This document shows positions 58,201-64,000 of a DNA stretch of 64,000 nucleotides, piece by piece (position 1 is the first letter of the stretch; each line of letters begins with the position of its first letter). Position numbers and translations under genes: made by a program. The DNA comes from Sediminitomix flava (GTDB lineage Bacteria > Bacteroidota > Bacteroidia > Cytophagales > Flammeovirgaceae). Location: the NCBI RefSeq assembly GCF_003149185.1, contig NZ_QGDO01000002.1:248001-312000 (forward strand), written 5' to 3'. The notes beneath the pieces are model-generated. The model was not told where the DNA came from, did not search any database, and was given only the letters and a program-made list of their open reading frames with translations.

Positions 58201-58597
58201 GTAATTTTCCTGTTCTGAGAAAAGCTTGTTGCGTTAGTCCTCTTTCAAAGTTTAAATTTCTGACCTCAAAATAAGGCTGTAGGTCTGAGTCTGACAAGAG
58301 TTGTGGACTGCCCGACTCCAATACAAGCTGCGGATAGTTTCCGTAATTATTTGAAGTAATACGAATGCTGTTATTAAGTCCTTCAATTTTAAGTCTGAGT
58401 TTGGCAGTCAGTACAGGCTTGGCCAAGTCTTTTAGCCAAAGATTGACGGACATTTTATTACTTCCTATCGCCGTATAATCGGATAAGAACAGCGAATATG
58501 GCTTATTTAATTGCACGCTAGATTGGACAGGGTAATTCTGTCCAAACACAGTACTTGCATAAAAAAGTAGAAGTATGACAAAAAATAACTTTCGCAT
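52262..58597 (-). CDS. large exported polymorphic toxin with a zincin core and C-terminal PD-(D/E)xK nuclease
   Basis: A 2111-residue protein. It has a signal peptide (to VFGQ), N-terminal beta-rich and fibronectin type III domains to about 385, and a charged coiled coil (about 490-600). A metallopeptidase-like zincin has AHELGHGAFRLDH (His1030, Glu1031, His1034, His1041), followed by LMDYNGGSELWKWQWD. A long helical region precedes the C-terminal toxin domain of about 170 residues with GAIGEAYVKHH, SPDGFW (Asp2001) and YDVKVG (Asp2016, Lys2018). That is a PD-(D/E)xK nuclease core. The zincin may release the tip by self-cleavage, as proposed for similar Bacteroidota toxins. It lacks a T9SS sorting tail, so export may depend on the neighbouring T9SS proteins. 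Variable tips and an adjacent immunity gene are typical of polymorphic toxins. Confidence 0.85.
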   Translation of the reverse strand: MRKLFFVILLLFYASTVFGQNYPVQSSVQLNKPYSLFLSDYTAIGSNKMSVNLWLKDLAKPVLTAKLRLKIEGLNNSIRITSNNYGNYPQLVLESGSPQLLSDSDLQPYFEVRNLNFERGLTQQAFLRTGKLPEGLYRFTIEVLDYFTGRQVSNAGSAIAWMMLNDPPMLNFPADHHEVTQIDPLLITFQWTPRHTASPNAVMGVEYTLELVELRNAQHRQNPAMAFLSAQRFYTVTTFNTTYIYGLSDLPLEAGMHYAWRVRASTEDGADLFKNQGWSEARSFQFGQSCQPVTYLTAEVEGTHAVALEWMDEITHTEFVVEYRIKDSANPNAPWTAERTNQPYLRLKKLEEGTTYEFRVKGLCMGEETDYTETVEAETMEEVEREFVCGAEQVPFNLELQELIPSLNTGDIIWANDFDIELTEVYKESEGFSGEGLMVLPMMNHAKVGVEFDNIKVNPEMRMYVGQIYLTGVSVQPFSDDFYDEYGDYLGAFTDAYSFMKGSGDLYEQFKDFIPEDVGQNIEDKRTGVDEAKEEYKEAKQEKRDAKRAAKEIERAEDEGTQPSQEALSAPSVEEAKQQVADAKKAKQEANKALVDAYMEGLKAVTTELKKVVKDLAEYSSSVAAVISTAPGPLRQQKESEALASGKKIMDFLKKLDGKDAPERSLPDLNNIPKKYLDKINEINALAGIEEDILEMGNSKIAELPQLAQLQMVLGTIMQGKSMIEKGLPTDVSTSIEFVRQSISLLNMALETAGGFINDEGEVKDAEGWSETDWITFQNVEGELGFDHAVLSHPEMGPYYTKIDFGEGKEPYWVPWKAVPKDGTGFVKLVWSKGTPNWSKLSAKDEDGNEVSISSSQTIQVNSSSRKKYYQLFLDEGTGGEPKIVGELNVRGYKPEAKQVYIVKLNGEDRYLPSEAELEERLNEIYGVANVSWEVKPYEDLSLDNWDEDNDGKIDDGQTDELATYTPEMKNIIKAYRNINRPRGDEFVLFWVGSPASGNLDGYMPLSKRYGFIFSSQLGSKENAKRTTAHELGHGAFRLDHTWNVFENIAQGQSQNLMDYNGGSELWKWQWDLIHNPVPMIGFEQNEEEGQSIADREDYIIRIMESIRCGWVSTSDVLIDDWETLQTDGVLLTDITLANGTDLSSVRLKNGAIGASNDSSGDFLMTPQSPTIEESGLYGFKIRYVAKDNRFIEFQSFTKSAVEKLLAYLTPEITDWENNIASRISEMDALLIKAELTDNESDDLKMLVLQTGCALNQIEDVDLRFRLFKFLAHNKGTNWFGYGMEKEMGKIFLDLVTTIPNQTQRGEFYKKLNEDNSGIFRSLLFGWSSMTGDLLKEFHKELAILFNEGNKETLIGELDIFEHTLSEEVYEKLVEQNDYSTIKLLAENNIFLWSDPGLFKFIFSTDGNSVDYDEFNINDNGEISFNIDHVTLGQDYDFSVPINGAKLKPFEPILVLYLTNTSDFFQVDKNLASQPIYRGGFLMLPAINMQLLDENKMNSQLSRGFDAATFVIPFGLFAKAGRWGLAAYETGLFLLQQGFNDYQTDLQTTETGRAVLRAWMITNIVISIAELKGDPSEIFGSLKNLKSKIQKLPTTGKLGKFRESQLSSLENDLLKLEKSVGADLATLEISELLENTASNILSASELSKFKNQFKNSDGLRSIFKNDHTSELTEDLRTWQKAQDLPTEQIADYFDQLQKLDKQLGASKADISAIVNRFESNYDRIDQITTKLATYVKATEGKAGALALMTKLPTNKLDEVLAGIESLTPSNYRTEFLKDVTRTPGNIDNNLKDYIIDNLDKLEGKHIETWFSVKQSFRDKATSFKFLNENVGKTIEEIADANKAGDVSIVKVLEGLDDGADLKTQLRQILKHSGGEDVANLIDADKLRGMGVDPQEMLRVVSQYEGKLALVDYNKKVSSIRDEFVKELNVALGKGIPSGNGTFGKLMNSIYSNGSIKGAIGEAYVKHHKLGAPSMAATGVDKIQFDGAIRDALGLTKKRSPDGFWLEVSGNQLVIYDVKVGSSFDVEQLVDYGKIVEAMTKEGTRKYDKMKEFLSTKGISLDDMDDIEMKYIVLDGGQGGISTAVNKISNAKSTHPEIDNTVKKIITVEGYE

Positions 58598-58728
58598 AAT
58601 GTATTCTTCAAAGTAAAAATAAAGTCTTTAGTAAGCTTTTGAACTGAAATGATTTCGGTCTAAATACTGGTTTTAACTCTATCTGAGAATCGCTTTTATC
58701 ATTATTCTCTTAGTCTAGTATTTAGGGT

Positions 58729-60270
58729 TTATGGTTCAAAAATCAATAGTTCAACCCTTCTGTTTTTAGCCCTGTTTTCGGCTGTATCATTCGACACAAT
58801 AGGCATTCGGTCTGCTTCCGAAATCAATTTCATCTGCTCTTTTGAAATCCCTTTCTTCTTTAAATAACGATAGACATAGTTTGCCCTAAACCAAGCTACA
58901 CGTTCTTTGGCTTCAAAGCTTCCAACATTATCTGAGTGCCCAACTACATCTACATGAAGCTGAGGATTGTCTTTCAATAATAAGAGCGTATAATCTAACT
59001 GCTTCTGAGAAATCGCATCTAATACAATCTTATTGAATTCAAAGTAGAGCGTATATTTAATCGGCTTCATTTTTGCCCTCTTGATCTCATCTTCTGTGGC
59101 AATTTCTATCTGTGGCTCCTTGACCTCTTCTTTAGGTTGGGGAGTATTGAATTGATCAAATTTCCTTTCGTATGCCACCCATTCATCCGAGTTTCGATCT
59201 ACTTGATTTTTAGGCTGAACAACTCTTCTCTTTTTGTTCATTCTGAAAGGATATAAAGTGATCCCCGCTTCTAAAGCTGGACGCTTAACTACCTCAGATG
59301 AAAGTACAAACTCATAGCTTGCTCCAATAGCAAAAGTTGATTGTTCGAACATAATCCCTGCTGCCATTAGTCCTCTGTTTTCAGCCCTAAGGTTAAGACC
59401 TATAGCTCCAGAACCAATTGGATCATTCGGATTATAATTATCAAACTGATAAACCAGATCAGAGCCAAAGCTAATCCAAGTTTCTTTATAGTCTTGCCTG
59501 AAAACTAATTGAGGACGCAACTCCCAGCTTTTGTTTAAGAAATGCCTACTCCCTGCCTGAATCGAGTATATGGGTTGCAGTACATTTTCTTCCGCCACAA
59601 TATCGATACTTGGTTTATTGAGAAAATAACCAGATACCCCCAAGTAAACACTAGGTTTACTGTAGTTTTTTGGTGTATAAGACCACATCATTCCAGCATT
59701 CAATCCCCAGTAATTCCCTATAAGTGTACCCGACAAAGCTTCTCCAGTAGCTTGAGTAGGATCGTAACCAACATTAGGTACCCATTGGCTACCTGTGGAG
59801 TAATTGTTATAATCCCATTGCTGTTGAAAAAATGTAGTACTTAAGCCTAAACCTAACTTTTGTTGCTTATTCAGAGGTAAGGCATAAGATAAAGCAGCTT
59901 GCAATAAATGGACTTGCTGATATTCCGTTAAACTAAAATCGTCATTCAAGTAATTTACAGAAAGTCCGATTTGGCTCGTTTTGGTTTGTATTGGAGATGA
60001 AAAACCGACTGAAGTCTGACGGTAGTCTACCCCAGGCAAAGGACTTTGCTTTCGGTGTAAAACTTGAAATGTTCCGCGCTCCAACAGCAAATGATGCGCA
60101 GGATTTAGTTGCTCCCAACCATAGCCTGATAACTGAAAAAATGGTAATGCTTGGGCTTTGCCTTCTTGTACTGATAAGCAAAAAAGCAGTGAAAAGCTTA
60201 TCATGATAGATATGCTGTATCTCTTATAACGACGGTCTGTTTTCAACTGCTTCATAGTCAAATTCTTCAT
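58729..60270 (-). CDS. PorP/SprF-type outer-membrane protein with OmpA C-terminal domain
   Basis: A 513-residue protein. A signal peptide (to GKAQ) is followed by a PorP/SprF-like beta-barrel domain (about 45-350: AHHLLLERGTFQVLHR, later GLNAGMMWSY). A linker rich in Pro, Glu and Lys leads to an OmpA peptidoglycan-binding domain (about 405-513: YFEFNKIVLDAISQKQL, HVDVVGHSDNVG, NRAKNRRVELLIFE). PorP/SprF proteins assist T9SS type B cargo such as the gliding adhesin SprB. The cargo here is very probably the repeat adhesin encoded 25 bases upstream. The OmpA domain would anchor the complex to the cell wall. The toxin gene follows after 131 bases on the same strand. Confidence 0.9.
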   Translation of the reverse strand: MKNLTMKQLKTDRRYKRYSISIMISFSLLFCLSVQEGKAQALPFFQLSGYGWEQLNPAHHLLLERGTFQVLHRKQSPLPGVDYRQTSVGFSSPIQTKTSQIGLSVNYLNDDFSLTEYQQVHLLQAALSYALPLNKQQKLGLGLSTTFFQQQWDYNNYSTGSQWVPNVGYDPTQATGEALSGTLIGNYWGLNAGMMWSYTPKNYSKPSVYLGVSGYFLNKPSIDIVAEENVLQPIYSIQAGSRHFLNKSWELRPQLVFRQDYKETWISFGSDLVYQFDNYNPNDPIGSGAIGLNLRAENRGLMAAGIMFEQSTFAIGASYEFVLSSEVVKRPALEAGITLYPFRMNKKRRVVQPKNQVDRNSDEWVAYERKFDQFNTPQPKEEVKEPQIEIATEDEIKRAKMKPIKYTLYFEFNKIVLDAISQKQLDYTLLLLKDNPQLHVDVVGHSDNVGSFEAKERVAWFRANYVYRYLKKKGISKEQMKLISEADRMPIVSNDTAENRAKNRRVELLIFEP

Positions 60271-60295
60271 ATTAAAAAATCAGTCTGCTGTCTAG

Positions 60296-63200
60296 TTATC
60301 TTGCTAAGTTTATCGTTCCTGATTGCTTTCCTCTGAATGATAAAGGACTATTATCCATAAAAGAGCCTTCTATATACCAGAAATAGATCCCGCTTTCTAC
60401 TGCAATTCCATTTACGGTACCATCCCATCCATTCTCTAAAATATCTGAGGTATTGGAAGATTGATATACCAATTTTCCGTATCTATCGGTCACCTTGAGT
60501 TCAAGATTTTGAATACCAAAACCATAAACTTTAAATGTATCATTCTGTCCATCTCCATTTGGCGTAAAAAGATTCGGAATAAACAATTCATTTTCTACAA
60601 AGACTGTTACCGAATCTGTTGCTTCACAGCCAAATTGATTGTAGGCCGTTACCACATAAGTGGTGTTTACCTGAGGATTTACAATAGGTGTTGGGGAAGT
60701 TGGGTCATCAATATTGTAATTTGGTGACCAAAGGTAATAGAGTCCTCCTTCGGCTGTAAGCGTGGTTGTTGCTCCTTGCCCGATCGTTACATCTTCACTT
60801 GCCTTAGGCTCTGGTAAATCAATGACTTCTATGGTGATACTTGCCGTATCTGGAATACATTGCCCAGAATAAACGATTACTTGGAACGTTGTCGTTTCTT
60901 CTAGCGTAGCTACTGGATTAGCCACATTAGGATCATCTAAAAATTCTCTTGGACTCCAATCGTATACAAAATAGCCTTCACCTCCTGTTCCTACTGTAGC
61001 GCCACCTAAAGTAGTTGAAGTACCCCAACAGATTGCGTGATGCTCACCTGCATCGGCAATTACTTTCTCATTAACCCTTACAGTCATTGTATCATAAAGA
61101 CCGATACAACCTTCTGCTGTTCTGATTTCCAATACATAGGTTTGTGTACTGTCACCTGTAAAAATCGGATTGGAGATATGAGGATCAGATAGGTTATTGG
61201 AAGGAGACCAACTGAATTGATAATCCGTACGGTCATAATTGGTCAAGGCTTGTCCAATCTCTACTTGTGATCCCCAACATATATCTTTATCATCTCCTGC
61301 TTGCGCTTGAGGTAGATCGATTACAGAAACTTGTAAGGTATCATAGTAAACACAACCTGCCGAAGAAAATACCTCTGCAATAATCGTTTCATCTGAAAAA
61401 ATGGTATAGTTCAAGTTTGAATTATTGGCTTGTATCAGCTTAGTTGAGTCATACCAATTCACTTGTAAAAATTCATCTGAAAGGCTCAAGTTAAGTTCTT
61501 GTCCATAACAAATTGCTTGATCCTCTCCTAGATTGAAAGATGGTAAGTCTAATTTCTGAATAACAATGGTATCTGCATATACACAGCCCGCTTCACTCAT
61601 CGCTTCTGCAATAAGCGTATCTGTTTGTGTAACTGTCCACACTAACTGACTCGAAGTTTCGGTTAGAATGCCCAACTGTTTTGTAGACCATTTTGTCTCT
61701 GCGGCACTAGATACCGTATTCAATACCAAAGTCTCTCCGTCACAAACTGCCGTATCAGCTCCCAAGCTAAATATTGGCAAGTCCAATACCTTAATTTCTA
61801 TGGTATCACGCCCCACACAACCCAAAGCAGAGCTTACTTCTACATAGATTGTTTCATCTTCAAAGATTGTTTTTGTGAGCTGTTCACTAGCTCCTAAATC
61901 TCCCTCAAATGCTGACGACCACTGAATACTTGTCCAACTCTCCCCCAAACTCAAGCGAATACTATCGCCATAACAGATCGACAAATCATTTCCCAAATCT
62001 GGCTGAGGAAGTGTTTCCATAGCTACTTTAATGGTATCGGCATACTGACAACCATTTGGGTCTGTAGCTAAGCAAACAATTTCTTGTGAGGAATTTACTT
62101 CGTGTTCATAAAACCAAGTAGAGGCTAAACTTGCACTCGTACTTAGGTCAAACCATTCTACACTGCTCATTCCTGTTGGCCCATAAAGCAATACCGTTCC
62201 ACCATCACAAAGCGTAGTATCGGCTCCTAGGTTAAAAGTTGGTAATGATCGCATCTCCAAAAAGAGTGTATCACTATATCGACAGCTTGACTCATTGAAA
62301 GCTGTAAGGTAAATGGTATCATTTTCAAGTACTTCTAAACTCATCTCGGCTTCTGTAGAAATTACACCTAGCTTTGTACTTTCCCATTCATAACTTGCTG
62401 CATCCAGTGTATTTAAGTCTAAATGTAATACTTCTTGAAAACACAAAGCTGTATCTGTACCAAGATCAAATTCGGGTAAGGTTATTGGACGAATTAGTAG
62501 TGTGTCATAGCTTACACAAGATTTAGCATTGAATACTTCTGCGACTAGTTCCAAAGTTTCTGTTACTTCGTAAGTAAACTGATCTGAGTTTAGACTTAAA
62601 GCAAGAGGATTTCCTTTTTCATACCAATTTACTTCTGCGTATCCTTCTGTGCTTAAATCTATTTGGGTAAACTGATTGAGACAGACATTTCGATCTTCTC
62701 CTAAATCTATGACAGGAAGTTCAAGGTGATCGATAAAAACCGTATCGTAGTTTACACAACTATTTTCATCGGTTACGCTCACTTCCAGTAAAATATCTTC
62801 TGTAATCTCAAGGCTTAAATCTGGCTCATTCCCAAGTATGGAATCTGTTAGAATATTTCGCCAAACTATTGTTTGATAGTCATATATGGTCAGATCAAAA
62901 GTTGTAATCTCTTCATCACATACTTCTTGATCTTCCCCTAGACTTATCGCTGGCAATTCATACACATTGACGGTCAATTCGTCACTGCTTTCGCAACCTT
63001 CTTCAGAAGTAACTATGACTTTTATATCCATAGCTGCACTTGGTGTGATACTCAAACTGGCAGCATCTAAAAGCAAGGTATCAGCTGTGGCATCATACCA
63101 ACTTACACTTGCGTAACTTTCAGCACTCAAGTCGAGTGTAATCGTTTCAGATGTACATATCCAAGGATTCTCCCCCAATTCAACCACTGGAAGCTCATCC

Positions 63201-64000
63201 ACTTCTAGCGTAATGGTATCACGCCCTACACAACCTTTATTATCTATTACTTCTAGCATAATCATAGATGCTGAAGTAAATGTGTGCGTATAAGTTTCTT
63301 CTGTTCCTAGTTCTAAACCTGATGGCAATGAAATCCACTTTAAGGATGCCCAAGCTTCTTCGGTTTGATCAAATGTGTAAGTTGTATTTTCACATTGAGA
63401 AAAGTCTTCTCCCAATTCGACATTTACTTCCTCTAACTTTCTGAGCCACACTGTATCTTTTGCATTACAGGTATTGGCATCCGTTACTGTCACCTCTATC
63501 TGAATGTCTTCGATCGGTAAAATTTCCAGTTGAGCGTCAGTTCCTACTATTGAATCATTATCAAGCAGTCTCCAACTCACGCTTTCCCAATTCTCCAATC
63601 TGAGGTCAAAGGTATAGCTCTCTCCATTACAGACTTCTATTTCATCGCCAATATCAACCCTTGGCTTATCATATGCTCTTACCCAAATTGAAGTTGAGTC
63701 TACACAACCATTTTCGTTACTGACCACTACAGTCACCTCTGTATCTGTCTCTACATCAAATGACCAAATGGCTTCCGTTGACTGCAAACTATGGTCTGAA
63801 GTAAAATACCATTTAATCTCATCCCAACCCTCATCACTCAGATCAAAGGTGTGAGTCTCATATTGGCAGACGTAAGGTGTTGCCCCTAAATTCACATCGG
63901 GTAGATTATTTTTAGTGACTGCAATTGTATCTCTACTGCTACAAGCATTTTGAGTAACTACAGCTTCAAGATTAAAACTCTCTGTAACCGTGTAAGAAAA
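60296..64000 (-). CDS. giant repeat adhesin with T9SS type B sorting domain (5' end outside window)
   Basis: More than 1230 residues are encoded. The frame is open to the right window edge, so the true start lies outside; the apparent GTG start at 63895 is internal. At least 13 repeats of about 80-90 residues begin with LG-D/E-x-x-C (for example DLGEDRNVC, NLGADTTLC, SLGADTAVC), continue with a LDL/FDL strand and W, and end with a second Cys before DTIxV. The two Cys per repeat suggest a disulfide in each Ig- or PKD-like domain. The C terminus (FIPNLFTPNGDGQNDTFKVY, then VTDRYGKLVYQ and GIYFWYIEG) is the gliding motility/T9SS type B sorting domain. It is upstream of the PorP/SprF-OmpA gene by 25 bases. 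Confidence 0.9.
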   Translation of the reverse strand, partial: FSYTVTESFNLEAVVTQNACSSRDTIAVTKNNLPDVNLGATPYVCQYETHTFDLSDEGWDEIKWYFTSDHSLQSTEAIWSFDVETDTEVTVVVSNENGCVDSTSIWVRAYDKPRVDIGDEIEVCNGESYTFDLRLENWESVSWRLLDNDSIVGTDAQLEILPIEDIQIEVTVTDANTCNAKDTVWLRKLEEVNVELGEDFSQCENTTYTFDQTEEAWASLKWISLPSGLELGTEETYTHTFTSASMIMLEVIDNKGCVGRDTITLEVDELPVVELGENPWICTSETITLDLSAESYASVSWYDATADTLLLDAASLSITPSAAMDIKVIVTSEEGCESSDELTVNVYELPAISLGEDQEVCDEEITTFDLTIYDYQTIVWRNILTDSILGNEPDLSLEITEDILLEVSVTDENSCVNYDTVFIDHLELPVIDLGEDRNVCLNQFTQIDLSTEGYAEVNWYEKGNPLALSLNSDQFTYEVTETLELVAEVFNAKSCVSYDTLLIRPITLPEFDLGTDTALCFQEVLHLDLNTLDAASYEWESTKLGVISTEAEMSLEVLENDTIYLTAFNESSCRYSDTLFLEMRSLPTFNLGADTTLCDGGTVLLYGPTGMSSVEWFDLSTSASLASTWFYEHEVNSSQEIVCLATDPNGCQYADTIKVAMETLPQPDLGNDLSICYGDSIRLSLGESWTSIQWSSAFEGDLGASEQLTKTIFEDETIYVEVSSALGCVGRDTIEIKVLDLPIFSLGADTAVCDGETLVLNTVSSAAETKWSTKQLGILTETSSQLVWTVTQTDTLIAEAMSEAGCVYADTIVIQKLDLPSFNLGEDQAICYGQELNLSLSDEFLQVNWYDSTKLIQANNSNLNYTIFSDETIIAEVFSSAGCVYYDTLQVSVIDLPQAQAGDDKDICWGSQVEIGQALTNYDRTDYQFSWSPSNNLSDPHISNPIFTGDSTQTYVLEIRTAEGCIGLYDTMTVRVNEKVIADAGEHHAICWGTSTTLGGATVGTGGEGYFVYDWSPREFLDDPNVANPVATLEETTTFQVIVYSGQCIPDTASITIEVIDLPEPKASEDVTIGQGATTTLTAEGGLYYLWSPNYNIDDPTSPTPIVNPQVNTTYVVTAYNQFGCEATDSVTVFVENELFIPNLFTPNGDGQNDTFKVYGFGIQNLELKVTDRYGKLVYQSSNTSDILENGWDGTVNGIAVESGIYFWYIEGSFMDNSPLSFRGKQSGTINLAR

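Noticed and set aside
60296-63895. Start of the adhesin at the GTG at 63895
   Set aside because: The frame continues upstream to the window edge and encodes the typical end of a previous repeat (NACSSRDTIAV, then NNLPDV), so the GTG is internal.

Overview
The window looks like a chromosomal piece of an AT-rich Bacteroidota, probably a gliding marine member of the Cytophagales or a relative. The signs are two type IX secretion system (T9SS) sorting domains, a PorP/SprF protein, Bacteroidota-type tyrosine recombinase, SusA-like amylase, alpha-2-macroglobulin with an embedded TonB C-terminal domain, and starts without strong Shine-Dalgarno sequences. The genus is not assigned.

Region 1 (about 1-15.5 kb) is a defence island with a tyrosine recombinase at its right edge. 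On the minus strand lies an m5C restriction-modification set of LlaJI type: methyltransferase, McrB-like GTPase and LlaJI-family nuclease, with a terminator-like hairpin between the methyltransferase and the restriction genes. Diverging from it on the plus strand is a tightly overlapping set: sigma-factor-like protein, SNF2 helicase, GHKL ATPase of MORC/paraMORC type, HNH nuclease and an unknown protein. A large membrane-anchored protein follows. The unknown protein shares a C-terminal domain with the GHKL ATPase, a similarity visible by eye. A Vsr mismatch endonuclease and the recombinase close the island.

Region 2 (15.5-35 kb) is ordinary mixed chromosome: exported proteins of unknown role, a membrane-bound AraC regulator next to an exported DJ-1/PfpI protein, methionine aminopeptidase, a SpoIIE-type phosphatase, an orphan IS30-like DNA-binding domain with a coiled-coil neighbour, a sulfatase, two GNAT acetyltransferases, DinB, a GH3 glucosidase and a YbaK-type deacylase. 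Several copies of a palindromic 150-420 bp repeat with 13 bp inverted ends lie between genes here and further right.

Region 3 (35-51.5 kb) holds the 1612-residue alpha-2-macroglobulin, a T9SS type A surface protein, ABA4-like and other membrane proteins, and a SusA-like amylase. A REP-associated tyrosine transposase (RAYT) sits inside an 826 bp element. Four internally deleted, non-autonomous relatives of this element lie within 6 kb. Two of them bracket an orphan toxin-tail/immunity pair.

Region 4 (51.5-64 kb) is a minus-strand locus: a T9SS type B repeat adhesin (5' end outside the window), a PorP/SprF-OmpA protein, a 2111-residue exported polymorphic toxin with a zincin core and a C-terminal PD-(D/E)xK nuclease, and its probable immunity protein. 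The simplest reading is an interbacterial weapon coupled to T9SS surface display. The RAYT element ends directly at the stop codon of the immunity gene, and a displaced toxin tail lies downstream between two related elements. This suggests that the repeats take part in toxin-tip turnover.
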